Positions 10,063-20,289 of a stretch of 64,000 nucleotides of DNA are shown here, one piece after another. The notes below the pieces were generated by a model. The model ran no database searches and was not told the origin of the DNA. It saw only the letters and a list, made by a program, of their open reading frames with translations. How positions within the stretch are numbered: position 1 is the first letter of the stretch; the number at the start of each line of letters is the position of its first letter. The position numbers were made by a program, and so were the translations under genes. Origin of the DNA: Sedimentitalea nanhaiensis DSM 24252 (GTDB taxonomy: Bacteria; Pseudomonadota; Alphaproteobacteria; Rhodobacterales; Rhodobacteraceae); NCBI RefSeq assembly GCF_000473225.1, contig NZ_KI421509.1:4180336-4244335 (forward strand), given 5' to 3'.

Positions 10063-11313
10063 ATGGCTATTGAAATAACTGTGCCGGATATTGGCGATTT
10101 CAATGATGTTCCCGTGATCAGCATCCTAGTGAGCGTTGGTGACGTGATTGCAAAAGAAGACCCGTTGATCGAGCTGGAAAGCGACAAGGCAACGATGGAG
10201 GTGCCAAGCCCGGCTGCCGGTAAGGTGGTCGAGATCAAGGTGAGCGAAGGCGATACCGTGTCGATGGGCGACCTGCTGATGTTGGTCGAGGCGGAGGATG
10301 CGGCCGTTGACGCGGCACCTGCACCGGCTGCCGAGAAAGCCGCGGCCCCGGCGGCGGCGGTGGCCCCCGCACCAGCCGCCCCGGCTGTGACCGACGCCGG
10401 ATTTGGCAAGGTCCACGCCAGCCCCTCGGTGCGTGCCTTTGCGCGGCAACTGGATGTCGATCTCAGCAAGGTTAACGGGTCTGGGCGCAAGGGGCGGATC
10501 CTGCGTGAAGACGTGACCAAGGCCCTGAAATCCACCTCTGCCCCGGCCTCCGCCGATGGCGCGGTGCAGGGCGGCATGGGCATCCCACCGATCCCTGCCG
10601 TAGACTTCAGCAAATTCGGCCCCGTCGAAGATGTGGAGATGCCCCGGATCAAGAAACTGTCCGGCCCGGCGCTGCACCGCAGTTGGCTGAACATCCCGCA
10701 TGTCACCCATAACGAAGAAGCCGACATCACCGATCTGGATTTGTACCGGCGCGAGCTGGACGGGCAGGCAAAGCAGGAAGGCTATCGCGTCACCCTGCTG
10801 TCGTTCATGATCAAGGCCTCTGTCTCGGCGCTGAAATCCCATTGGGAGGTGAACAGCTCGATCCACCCCGATGGAGACAAACTGATCAAAAAGGATTTCT
10901 ACAATATCGGCTTTGCGGCAGATACACCGAACGGGCTGATGGTGCCGGTGATCAAGGGGGCGGACCGCAAGGGGATCGTAGAGATCAGCAAAGAGCTGGG
11001 CGAGCTTTCCGCCAAGGCACGTGAAGGCAAGCTGAAAGGCGATGACATGTCGGGGGCGACCTTCACGATTTCGTCGCTTGGCGGCATAGGCGGGACGTCG
11101 TTTACCCCGATCGTCAACGCGCCCGAAGTGGCGATCCTGGGCCTGACACGGTCCAGGATGTCCCCGGTCTGGGACGGTGAAGAGTTCGTGCCGCGCAACA
11201 TGCAGCCGCTGAGCCTGTCTTATGACCACCGCGCCATCGACGGGGCGCTGGCCGCCCGGTTCTGCGCCTCGCTGAAATTCCTGCTCGGCGACGTGCGCCG
11301 GCTGATGCTGTAA
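10063..11313 (+). CDS. aceF: dihydrolipoamide acetyltransferase E2 of pyruvate dehydrogenase
   Basis: A 416-residue E2 with one N-terminal lipoyl domain (lipoyl-lysine K42 in ESDKATMEV), an Ala/Pro-rich linker at about 85-125, a peripheral-subunit-binding domain ([12 protein letters not shown]) and a C-terminal acetyltransferase core ending in the catalytic [10 protein letters not shown]. It transfers the acetyl group from lipoamide to CoA. With a single lipoyl domain it is shorter than the multi-domain E. coli AceF. The gene starts 27 bp after aceE with GAGGAGA as ribosome site. Confidence 0.94.
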   Translation: MAIEITVPDIGDFNDVPVISILVSVGDVIAKEDPLIELESDKATMEVPSPAAGKVVEIKVSEGDTVSMGDLLMLVEAEDAAVDAAPAPAAEKAAAPAAAVAPAPAAPAVTDAGFGKVHASPSVRAFARQLDVDLSKVNGSGRKGRILREDVTKALKSTSAPASADGAVQGGMGIPPIPAVDFSKFGPVEDVEMPRIKKLSGPALHRSWLNIPHVTHNEEADITDLDLYRRELDGQAKQEGYRVTLLSFMIKASVSALKSHWEVNSSIHPDGDKLIKKDFYNIGFAADTPNGLMVPVIKGADRKGIVEISKELGELSAKAREGKLKGDDMSGATFTISSLGGIGGTSFTPIVNAPEVAILGLTRSRMSPVWDGEEFVPRNMQPLSLSYDHRAIDGALAARFCASLKFLLGDVRRLML

Positions 11314-11326
11314 GGAGGGCGCGGAT

Positions 11327-13069
<1,743 letters not shown>

Positions 13070-13152
13070 GCCACCAGAAACACCGGCACGCCAAACTACG
13101 GTAGTAGGCGGCAGGCAGGCGCAATCCGCGCCAGACAACAAGGAGAAGAGCT

Positions 13153-13362
13153 ATGAGTAACAGCGTATACAAGGTCGTCGAGCTGGTCGGAACGAGTACC
13201 GAATCCTGGGACGATGCCGGACGCGCCGCAATCGAGCGTGCGAGTCAAACCTTGCGTGACTTGCGCATCGCCGAAGTGATTTCTCAGGATATGGTGATCG
13301 AGAATGGCAAGGTCAAAGCGTTTCGTACCAAAGTGAGCGTCTCATTCAAGTTCGAAGGCTAA
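13153..13362 (+). CDS. dodecin, flavin-binding dodecamer
   Basis: A 69-residue protein with the whole dodecin pattern: N-terminal VYKVVELVGTS, the flavin-stacking tryptophan in ESWDDA at about residue 19, and a C-terminal KAFRTKVSVSFKFE strand. Dodecins form hollow dodecamers that store or buffer flavins in the cytoplasm. Position between E3, which needs FAD, and a phasin-like gene suggests flavin buffering near the dehydrogenase, but that link is inference. AAGGAGAAG precedes the ATG. Confidence 0.9.
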   Translation: MSNSVYKVVELVGTSTESWDDAGRAAIERASQTLRDLRIAEVISQDMVIENGKVKAFRTKVSVSFKFEG

Positions 13363-13450
13363 CTCAAACAGCGCGGGGCCTCGCGCCTGCGCGATATGAA
13401 ATCGGTCCCGTGCACGAAATTGCAGCAACATTCAAAACTCAACGAGGGCA

Positions 13451-13894
13451 ATGAAGATGGCGAAAAAAGAACCCACCGACAATTACGCGGAGTTCATGAG
13501 GTTTTTCAGTCCCGCGAATGTCTCCAAAATGTTTGATCCCCAGGCAATGGCGGCACAATTCAGTGTCAAGCCGGGCCAGTTGGACGCGCAGGATACAATC
13601 CAGAAGGCCAGGGATAAATTCGACGCTGCCGCCAAGGCGAACGAAGCTGTGGCCGTGTCCTATCGAGATCTGATGGAAAAACAGATGCGGATTTTCCGTG
13701 ACGTGACTTCGGTGGCTGCAGACCACCAGACGTCTGGCTCGCCCGAAGATATCGCCGCATCCTACCAACAGGCCGTAACCCGCGCCCTCGAAATCATGGC
13801 CGATCTGTCCGAAGCCGCAAGGGATGCAAACAACCAGGCCTACGACGCGATCAAATCGGAAGTGGATAAGACGATAGAGGAACTCAAGGGGTGA
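13451..13894 (+). CDS. phasin family protein (probable PHA granule coat)
   Basis: A 147-residue, helix-rich, Ala/Lys/Asp-rich protein without signal peptide. Its central heptad-like helices (around KARDKFDAAAKANEAVAVSY and MEKQMRIFRDVTS) match the phasin_2 pattern. Phasins coat polyhydroxybutyrate granules and control their size. The call rests on composition, length and the phaA-phaC-phaB genes upstream. The start could be the ATG at 13451 or the one at 13457 (MAKKE); the second lies at a better distance from GAGGG. Confidence 0.72.
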   Translation: MKMAKKEPTDNYAEFMRFFSPANVSKMFDPQAMAAQFSVKPGQLDAQDTIQKARDKFDAAAKANEAVAVSYRDLMEKQMRIFRDVTSVAADHQTSGSPEDIAASYQQAVTRALEIMADLSEAARDANNQAYDAIKSEVDKTIEELKG

Positions 13895-13952
13895 GGACAA
13901 ACACCGCTACCGATGTGGTCGCTTTTCTGAATATGCTGAAGGAGTGAACGAT

Positions 13953-14621
13953 ATGACCAAACCTGCTGTGCTGATTTTGCTTGGTCCTCCTGGGGCTGGC
14001 AAGGGGACGCAGGCGCGGATGCTGGAGGGAGAATTCGGTCTCGTGCAACTGTCTACCGGGGATCTTCTGCGTGCGGCGGTTGCCGCGGGCACCGAGGCTG
14101 GCAAGGCGGCCAAGGCGGTGATGGAAGCCGGTGAACTGGTCAGCGACGACATCGTGATCAACATCCTGCGCGACCGTCTGGCCGAGCCTGACTGCGCCAG
14201 GGGCGTCATCCTCGACGGCTTTCCCCGCACCACGGTTCAGGCTCAGGCGCTGGATGCGCTGCTGGCAGAATCCGGCCAGGGTATCAACGCGGCCATCAGC
14301 CTCGAGGTCGATGACGCCGCGATGGTCACCCGCATTTCCGGCCGCTTTACCTGCGGCGATTGCGGCGAGGGTTATCACGACACGTTCAAGGCCCCTAAAA
14401 TCGCTGAAACCTGCGACAAATGCGGCGGCACCGGGATGAAGCGCCGCGCGGACGATAATGCGGAAACCGTCGCAAGCCGTCTGGTGGCCTATCACGAACA
14501 GACCGCCCCCCTGATCGCCTATTACACGTCCAAAGGCGTGCTGAAATCCATCGATGCGATGGGTGACATCGACGCGATTGCCGCTGAATTGGGCGCGATC
14601 GTGAAACAGGCCACGGCCTGA
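13953..14621 (+). CDS. adk: adenylate kinase with Cys4 zinc lid
   Basis: The product is 222 residues from the ATG at 13953, placed 9 nt after AAGGAG; an in-frame GTG at 13944 would abut that site and is less likely. Visible are the P-loop GPPGAGKGT, the DGFPRT motif and a long-form LID with four zinc-ligand cysteines (CGDC and CDKC). It interconverts ATP + AMP and 2 ADP. Its place between storage genes and an acid symporter, with an AMP-producing acyl-CoA synthetase upstream, suggests it recycles that AMP. Confidence 0.94.
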   Translation: MTKPAVLILLGPPGAGKGTQARMLEGEFGLVQLSTGDLLRAAVAAGTEAGKAAKAVMEAGELVSDDIVINILRDRLAEPDCARGVILDGFPRTTVQAQALDALLAESGQGINAAISLEVDDAAMVTRISGRFTCGDCGEGYHDTFKAPKIAETCDKCGGTGMKRRADDNAETVASRLVAYHEQTAPLIAYYTSKGVLKSIDAMGDIDAIAAELGAIVKQATA

Positions 14622-14634
14622 TTCAAGACAAGAC

Positions 14635-14670
14635 CGGGCGTCGTCTCAATTCAGCGATGCCCGTCATTTT
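14635..14670 (+). terminator. rho-independent terminator after adk
   Basis: A 9-bp stem (14635-14643 with 14655-14663, one G-T wobble) and an 11-nt loop are followed by TCATTTT. It lies between the adk stop and the ribosome site of the next gene. Confidence 0.55.
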
Positions 14671-14694
14671 CCGGAGGAAGAAGGAGGAACCGCC

Positions 14695-14979
14695 ATGGCG
14701 GACCAAACCACTAGCGCCTCAGACACTGCCGAGTCCGACAAGGGCTATTGGGCAGCGAATGTGCGCATAATTCTGATCAGCCTCGTAATTTGGGCGCTGG
14801 TCTCGTTCGGGTTCGGCATTCTGCTGCGCCCGATGTTGTCGGGCATCCGCGTCGGCGGCACCGATCTTGGCTTCTGGTTCGCCCAGCAAGGCTCGATCCT
14901 CGTGTTCCTGGCGCTGATCTTCAACTACGCGTGGCGGATGAACAAGCTCGACGCGCAATTCGGCGTCGAAGAGGAGTAA
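14695..14979 (+). CDS. DUF4212 small subunit of sodium:solute symporter
   Basis: A 94-residue protein with two membrane segments (about 24-46 and 62-83) and the family's charged ends. DUF4212 proteins are encoded immediately before VC_2705-type sodium:solute symporters and are treated as their small subunit. Here the gap to the symporter is 7 bp. No catalytic residues are expected. The start follows GGAGGAACCGCC. Confidence 0.88.
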   Translation: MADQTTSASDTAESDKGYWAANVRIILISLVIWALVSFGFGILLRPMLSGIRVGGTDLGFWFAQQGSILVFLALIFNYAWRMNKLDAQFGVEEE

Positions 14980-14986
14980 ACAGGAC

Positions 14987-16774
14987 ATGGATCAGTTTAC
15001 AATCAACCTGCTGTTTGTCGGCGCGAGTTTTGCGCTGTACATCGGCATCGCAATCTGGGCCCGGGCCGGGTCCACATCGGAATTCTACGCCGCCGGCCGC
15101 GGCGTTCACCCGGTTACCAACGGCATGGCCACCGCGGCTGACTGGATGTCGGCGGCCAGCTTTATCTCGATGGCGGGTCTCATTGCCTTTACTGGCTATG
15201 ACAACTCGACCTACCTGATGGGCTGGACAGGCGGCTATGTTCTGCTCGCCCTTCTGCTGGCCCCCTATCTGCGGAAATTCGGCAAATTCACCGTGTCGGA
15301 ATTCATCGGCGACCGGTTCTATTCGCCGACAGCCCGTCTGGTGGCCGTGATTTGTCTGATCGTGGCCTCGACCACATACGTGATCGGCCAGATGACCGGC
15401 GTCGGCGTGGCCTTTGGACGGTTCCTTGAAATCAGCAATACCTCGGGCCTGCTGATCGGCGCGTGCGTCGTCTTCGCCTATGCGGTGTTCGGTGGCATGA
15501 AGGGGGTGACCTATACCCAGGTGGCGCAATACTGCGTGCTGATCCTGGCCTATACGATCCCGGCCGCGTTCATCAGCCTGCAACTGACCGGTAACCCCGT
15601 TCCGGCCCTGGGCCTGTTCGGCGATCATGTTGCCTCGGGCGAGCCGCTGCTGATGAAACTGGATGCGATCGTGGCGGAACTGGGGTTCAATGAATACACC
15701 ACCCACCACAGCGACACCATCAACATGGTGCTGTTCACGCTGTCGCTGATGATCGGCACCGCCGGTCTGCCGCATGTCATCATGCGCTTTTTCACCGTGC
15801 CGCGGGTTGCGGATGCACGCTGGTCCGCGGGCTGGGCGCTGGTGTTCATCGCCCTGCTGTACCTGACCGCCCCTGCGGTCGGTGCCATGGCGCGTCTGAA
15901 CATCACCGACATGTTCTGGCCAAATGGCACCGATGCCGAAGCGGTTTCGGTCGAGCAGATCAACAGCGATCCTCGCTATGACTGGATGGCCACATGGCAG
16001 AAAACCGGTCTGTTGGGCTGGGAAGACAAAAATGGCGACGGCAAGATCCAGTACTATAACGACAAGGCCGAAAGCATGCAGGCCAAGGCCGCCGAGAAGG
16101 GCTGGGAAGGCAACGAGCTGACCAACTTCAACCGCGACATCCTGGTTCTGGCCAACCCCGAAATCGCCAACCTGCCCAGCTGGGTCATCGGTCTGGTGGC
16201 TGCGGGTGGTCTTGCAGCGGCGCTGTCCACCGCGGCGGGGCTGTTGCTGGCCATCTCTTCCGCTGTCAGCCACGACCTGATCAAGGGGCGGTTCGCTCCG
16301 GACATCTCGGAAAAAGGCGAATTGATGTCTGCACGTGTCGCCATGGCGATCGCGATCGTTGTCGCAACCTACCTGGGTCTCAACCCTCCGGGCTTTGCGG
16401 CGCAGACCGTGGCGCTGGCCTTCGGTCTGGCGGCAGCGTCGATCTTCCCGGCTCTGATGATGGGCATCTTCTCCAAGAAGGTGAACAACACCGGTGCGGT
16501 CGCGGGCATGCTGGCAGGTCTGGTCACGACGCTGATCTACATCTTCCTGCACAAGGGGTGGTTCTTCGTGGCAGGCACCAACAGCTTTACCGATGCAGAT
16601 CCGTTGCTGGGTACGATTCAGTCGACATCGTTCGGCGCGGTCGGTGCGGCAATCAACTTTGCAGTGGCCTATGTCGTGACCGGCATGACCAAGCCTCTGC
16701 CCGAGGATATCATCGAGCTGGTCGAAAGCGTCCGGGTGCCGCGTGGCGCCGGGGCCGCAGCCGCCGACCACTGA
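14987..16774 (+). CDS. sodium:solute symporter, VC_2705/ActP-like (probable acetate or short carboxylate uptake)
   Basis: A 595-residue SSS-family transporter with about 13 hydrophobic segments. The opening region with FYAAGRGVHPVTNGMATAADW and SFISMAGLI is typical of ActP and VC_2705 members. A hydrophilic insert at about residues 320-385 carries an EF-hand-like loop, DKNGDGKI (347-354), whose twelfth position is Asn rather than Glu or Asp. Sodium-driven uptake of acetate, propionate or a similar acid fits the CoA synthetase, thiolase and PHA genes upstream; substrate is inferred. Confidence 0.85.
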   Translation: MDQFTINLLFVGASFALYIGIAIWARAGSTSEFYAAGRGVHPVTNGMATAADWMSAASFISMAGLIAFTGYDNSTYLMGWTGGYVLLALLLAPYLRKFGKFTVSEFIGDRFYSPTARLVAVICLIVASTTYVIGQMTGVGVAFGRFLEISNTSGLLIGACVVFAYAVFGGMKGVTYTQVAQYCVLILAYTIPAAFISLQLTGNPVPALGLFGDHVASGEPLLMKLDAIVAELGFNEYTTHHSDTINMVLFTLSLMIGTAGLPHVIMRFFTVPRVADARWSAGWALVFIALLYLTAPAVGAMARLNITDMFWPNGTDAEAVSVEQINSDPRYDWMATWQKTGLLGWEDKNGDGKIQYYNDKAESMQAKAAEKGWEGNELTNFNRDILVLANPEIANLPSWVIGLVAAGGLAAALSTAAGLLLAISSAVSHDLIKGRFAPDISEKGELMSARVAMAIAIVVATYLGLNPPGFAAQTVALAFGLAAASIFPALMMGIFSKKVNNTGAVAGMLAGLVTTLIYIFLHKGWFFVAGTNSFTDADPLLGTIQSTSFGAVGAAINFAVAYVVTGMTKPLPEDIIELVESVRVPRGAGAAAADH

Positions 16775-16782
16775 TATCGAAC

Positions 16783-16848
16783 GATGCGGGCGGCTCCCCC
16801 CGGTTCCGCCCGCATCCCCGGCCCCGCCATCTCTATGCCGGCGGGGCC
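16783..16848 (+). terminator. two tandem GC-rich hairpins after the symporter
   Basis: Hairpin one has an 11-bp perfect stem (16783-16793 with 16806-16816). Hairpin two has a 9-bp perfect stem (16820-16828 with 16840-16848). Neither is followed by a T-run, so termination may need Rho or the pair may protect the 3' end. They lie 9 bp after the symporter stop. Confidence 0.55.
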
Positions 16849-16860
16849 ACAACTAGGGTA

Positions 16861-16951
16861 TTTCGACTTAAACCTGTATCACCTATCACTGCCTGAAATC
16901 AAAGATTTCAACGCGATAGGTGATACCCGATGACACGATTTAAAGTCGAAA
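16861..16951. repeat. nested palindrome, candidate REP/MITE-like element
   Basis: Three inverted pairs are nested around one centre. The outer TTTCGACTTAAA (16861-16872) pairs with TTTAAAGTCGAAA (16939-16951) with one extra base. The middle GTATCACCTATC (16876-16887) pairs perfectly with 16915-16926. The inner TGAAATC/GATTTCA (16894-16900 and 16904-16910) has a 3-nt loop. Such folding in an intergenic scar suggests a small mobile or extragenic repeat; copy number elsewhere is unknown. Confidence 0.6.
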
Positions 16952-17266
16952 CGCTTTAATATCCACTCTTTGATCCAAAAGGGCGGCGGTCCAATCATTG
17001 TTGCGCATTGCTGGGCACCCGCGCGCTGTAAGCTCAAGGAAAACTTCGACGGCGACGGTTCGTTGAAATCTATGCCATCAAAAAAGACATCCGCAGCCCG
17101 GGCACCGGTATGACGACCTTGACGAATTTGCGTTGCCGATGCTTCCGGCTGTAGGTCAATCGGATCGCGTGACAGAGATCTGCTTTTGCCCCAGGATCAC
17201 AATGCGCGCACATAGATCAGAGGTCGATACGGCGGAAGCTGACAGGAAGGCTGCAAGACAACCGGT
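16952..17266. other. intergenic stretch with no supported gene
   Basis: About 315 bp lie between the nested palindrome and the glpV terminator. Short open frames here have no ribosome site or recognisable family. It may be decayed sequence; nothing further can be supported. Confidence 0.5.
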
Positions 17267-17298
17267 AAAAGGGCCGGGGTGCAATCTGCCCCCCGGCC
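17267..17298 (-). terminator. terminator of the glp operon (minus strand)
   Basis: Reading the minus strand, GGCCGGGG (17291-17298) and CCCCGGCC (17272-17279) form an 8-bp stem around an 11-nt loop and are followed by TTTT, a rho-independent signal just after the glpV stop. Confidence 0.7.
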
Positions 17299-17311
17299 AA
17301 CTGGCAGAGAC

Positions 17312-19033
17312 TTATTGCCAGGATTTGATCAGCTCGTCATAGCTGACGGTTTTGGGTTCTTCGTCTTCGTTGTCAAGTTTGGCAACCGGAGAACCGGGCT
17401 GCGCATACCAGTATTCGGGATCCTGCGGCTCGTTCATCTTCGGGCCGATATCGCCTTGAATACCCGCACGCTCGATCCGCTCCATCACCTTTTCCTGTGC
17501 TTCACAAAGCGCATCCAGGGCTTCCTGGGGCGTTTTTGCACCGGACATGGCATCGCCAATGTTCTGCCACCACAGCTGCGCCAGTTTCGGATAGTCTGGA
17601 ACGTTGGTGCCGGTTGGCGACCAGGCCGTACGGGCCGGCGAGCGGTAGAATTCGATCAGACCGCCAAGCTTGTTGGCGCGCGCCGAGAAGTGGTCCGAGT
17701 TGATCGTCGATTCACGAATGAATGTCAGGCCAACGTCAGCCTTCTTCAAATCCACGGTTTTGGATGTAACAAACTGCGCATAGAGCCAGGCCGCTTTGGC
17801 CCGGTCAACAGGCGTGGATTTCATCAGGGTCCATGACCCGACGTCCTGATAGCCGATCTTCTGACCATCTTTCCAGTAGACACCATGTGGCGAGGGAGCC
17901 ATGCGCCATTTGGGTGTACCGTCCTCGTTCATCACCGGCAGGTCAGGCAGAACCGTCGCTGCGGTAAAGGCGGTGTACCAGAACATCTGCTGGGCGACGT
18001 TGCCTTGCGCCGGGATCGGACCCGCTTCGCCAAAGGTCATGCCGGCAGCGGCTGGCGGCGAATACTTTTTCAGCCATTCGATCGCCTTGGTGACGGCATA
18101 GACTGCGGCCGCGTCATTCGTGGCACCGCCACGCGCAACACAGGACCCGACAGGCTGAGAATTTTCGTTCACCCGGATGCCCCATTCATCGACCGGCAGG
18201 CCGTTCGGCTCGCCCACGTCTCCCATTCCAGCCATCGACATCCACGCGTCGGTGTACCGCCAGCCAAGGCTCGGGTCTTTCTTGCCATAGTCCATGTTGC
18301 CAAAGACGTCGCCATCAACGCCCATGTGGCTCAGGTCGCGACCGGTAAAGAACTCGGCGATGTCTTCATAGGCCGCCCAGTTGACCGGAACGCCAAGATC
18401 ATAACCAAAGGCTTCTTTGAAGTCGGACTTGTTCTTCTCATCGTTGAACCAGTCATAACGGAACCAGTAAAGGTTCGCGAATTGCTGATCGGGCAACTGA
18501 TAGAGTTTGCCATCGGGGGCGGTTGTGAACTGGGTGCCGATGAAGTCAGCCAGATCCAGCGTGGGCGAGGTAACGTCCGCGCCTTCGCCTTCCATCCAGT
18601 CCGTCAGATTGCGGACCTGCTGATAACGCCAGTGAGTGCCGATCAGGTCGGAATCGTTGACATAGCCGTCATAGATGTTCTCGCCCGACTGCATTTGCGT
18701 TTGCAGTTTCTCGACAACGTCACCTTCGCCGATCAAATCATGCGTGACCTTGATGCCGGTGATCGCAGTAAAGGCAGGAGCAAGCACCTGGCTTTCGTAT
18801 TCGTGCGTCGTGATGGTTTCGGAAACCACCTTGATCTCCATGCCCGCCATTGGTGCGGCAGCATCGATGAACCACTGCATCTCGGCTTCCTGCCCGGCGC
18901 GGTCCAGCACGGAAACGCCATCGATCTCACTGTCAAGGAACGCCTTTGCCTCGTCCATTCCGGCAAAGGCCGGTGCCGCAAACAGTGCCAGCATGGCACC
19001 CATTGCGGTTGTCGATCTAAGGGTCAAGTTCAT
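17312..19033 (-). CDS. glpV: glycerol ABC transporter substrate-binding protein
   Basis: A 573-residue periplasmic binding protein with a signal peptide (MNLTLRS...ALFAAPAFAG, cut near residue 26). Its size, sequence and place at the end of a GlpSTPQU run identify GlpV, the large binding protein of the alphaproteobacterial glycerol importer. The ATG at 19033 is preferred over the one at 19039 because GGAGGATGATC places the ribosome site 6 nt before it. It is the last gene of the operon. Whether glycerol or glycerol-3-phosphate is the main ligand cannot be read from sequence. Confidence 0.88.
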   Translation of the reverse strand: MNLTLRSTTAMGAMLALFAAPAFAGMDEAKAFLDSEIDGVSVLDRAGQEAEMQWFIDAAAPMAGMEIKVVSETITTHEYESQVLAPAFTAITGIKVTHDLIGEGDVVEKLQTQMQSGENIYDGYVNDSDLIGTHWRYQQVRNLTDWMEGEGADVTSPTLDLADFIGTQFTTAPDGKLYQLPDQQFANLYWFRYDWFNDEKNKSDFKEAFGYDLGVPVNWAAYEDIAEFFTGRDLSHMGVDGDVFGNMDYGKKDPSLGWRYTDAWMSMAGMGDVGEPNGLPVDEWGIRVNENSQPVGSCVARGGATNDAAAVYAVTKAIEWLKKYSPPAAAGMTFGEAGPIPAQGNVAQQMFWYTAFTAATVLPDLPVMNEDGTPKWRMAPSPHGVYWKDGQKIGYQDVGSWTLMKSTPVDRAKAAWLYAQFVTSKTVDLKKADVGLTFIRESTINSDHFSARANKLGGLIEFYRSPARTAWSPTGTNVPDYPKLAQLWWQNIGDAMSGAKTPQEALDALCEAQEKVMERIERAGIQGDIGPKMNEPQDPEYWYAQPGSPVAKLDNEDEEPKTVSYDELIKSWQ

Positions 19034-19107
19034 GATCATCCTCCCTGGATTTGTTGAACCGTTTTTGTTTGCTGCCCGGGACCATCCCCGAGCACACTCG
19101 TTTTGGT

Positions 19108-19380
19108 CTAGACCCAGCGGAATACCGCTGCGGCATAGACGAGACAGGCCAGCAGCGCATAGGGCTGCGGCCCGATCTCGAGACCCAGCCAGATCAGATT
19201 GATAAAGGCCGAGCCCAACAACGTGATGAACAAGCGATCACCCCGTGTCGTTTCGATCCGAAGGACGCCCATGCGGGGGGTCTCGGGGAATTTGATTGCA
19301 AGTACCGTGAAGGTGATCAGCAGCGCAGCGATCACACCAAAAAACAGTGCGGTGGGCAGTGTCCAGGCCATCCATTCCAT
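19108..19380 (-). CDS. glpU: DUF2160 small membrane protein of the glycerol transporter
   Basis: A 90-residue protein with three predicted membrane segments (about 7-28, 49-66 and 72-88) and the DUF2160 pattern. In rhizobial GlpSTPQUV systems a protein of this type, GlpU, is encoded between the permease GlpQ and binding protein GlpV, exactly as here. Its function is not well established. The start lies 15 bp after the glpQ stop, preceded by AAGGAC. Confidence 0.82.
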   Translation of the reverse strand: MEWMAWTLPTALFFGVIAALLITFTVLAIKFPETPRMGVLRIETTRGDRLFITLLGSAFINLIWLGLEIGPQPYALLACLVYAAAVFRWV

Positions 19381-19395
19381 AGGGTCTGTCCTTTC

Positions 19396-20289
19396 CTAAA
19401 CGCGGCCCAGGGCAAAGCCCTTGGCGATGTAATTGCGTACGAAATAAATCACCAGGGCCCCCGGAACCAGCGTCAGCACACCGGCTGCGGCCAGCACGCC
19501 CCAATCGATGCCCGCAGCCCCCTGGGTCCGGGTCATGATCGCGGCAATGGGTTTGGCGTCTACCGTGGTCAGGGTCCGCGACAGCAGCAATTCCACCCAC
19601 GAGAACATAAAGGTGAAAAAGGCCACCACGCCGATGCCGCTGGCGATCAGCGGGATGAAGATACGGATGAAGAAGCGGGGAAACGAATACCCATCGAGAT
19701 ACGCGGTTTCGTCGATTTCCTTGGGGACACCGCGCATGAACCCCTCGAGGATCCACACCGCCAGCGGCACGTTGAACAGGCAATGCGCCAAAGCCACAGC
19801 GATATGGGTATCGAACAGCCCTACCGAGGAATAAAGCTGAAAGAACGGCAGCGCGAAGACAGCAGGCGGCGCCATACGGTTGGTCAGCAGCCAGAAGAAA
19901 AGATGCTTGTCGCCCATGAACGTATAACGGCTGAAGGCATAGGCTGCGGGCAGCGCGACGCTGAGCGAGATGACGGTGTTCATCACCACGTAGGTCAGCG
20001 AATTCACATAGCCCATGTACCAGCTTGGATCGGTCAGGATCTTGGCATAGTTGGCCAGCGTAATGTCACGGGGCCAAAGCGAGAATGCGCCAAGGATTTC
20101 CGAGTTGGTCTTCAGGCTCATGTTCACCAGCCAATAAATCGGCAACAGCAGGAACAGCAGATAAAGCCCCATGACCACAGCCGAACCGTTGATCCGAAAC
20201 TTTGGTTGCCGGTTCGTTGCGACCTTGGGGGCGGCAGTATTTTCGGCAAGGCCTACCGTGCCAGGAGTTTGGGTATTTGCGTCGGCCAT
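19396..20289 (-). CDS. glpQ: glycerol ABC transporter permease
   Basis: A 297-residue inner-membrane permease with about six segments and the EAA-type loop (EEIDETAYLDG is close: KEIDETAYLDGYSF). The start at 20289 is chosen because its ATG shares one base with the glpP stop (TAATG); the frame runs further upstream inside glpP. The N-terminus has a roughly 50-residue polar extension before the first membrane segment. It pairs with GlpP to form the channel. Confidence 0.9.
   Translation of the reverse strand: MADANTQTPGTVGLAENTAAPKVATNRQPKFRINGSAVVMGLYLLFLLLPIYWLVNMSLKTNSEILGAFSLWPRDITLANYAKILTDPSWYMGYVNSLTYVVMNTVISLSVALPAAYAFSRYTFMGDKHLFFWLLTNRMAPPAVFALPFFQLYSSVGLFDTHIAVALAHCLFNVPLAVWILEGFMRGVPKEIDETAYLDGYSFPRFFIRIFIPLIASGIGVVAFFTFMFSWVELLLSRTLTTVDAKPIAAIMTRTQGAAGIDWGVLAAAGVLTLVPGALVIYFVRNYIAKGFALGRV

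Noticed and set aside
16783-16848. Two hairpins as a riboswitch
   Set aside because: They lie after a stop codon, are simple GC stems, and no downstream gene is in the right orientation.
14921-16852. A 643-codon minus-strand frame opposite the symporter
   Set aside because: The symporter matches its family along its whole length; the antisense frame is Gln/His/Arg-rich without features.
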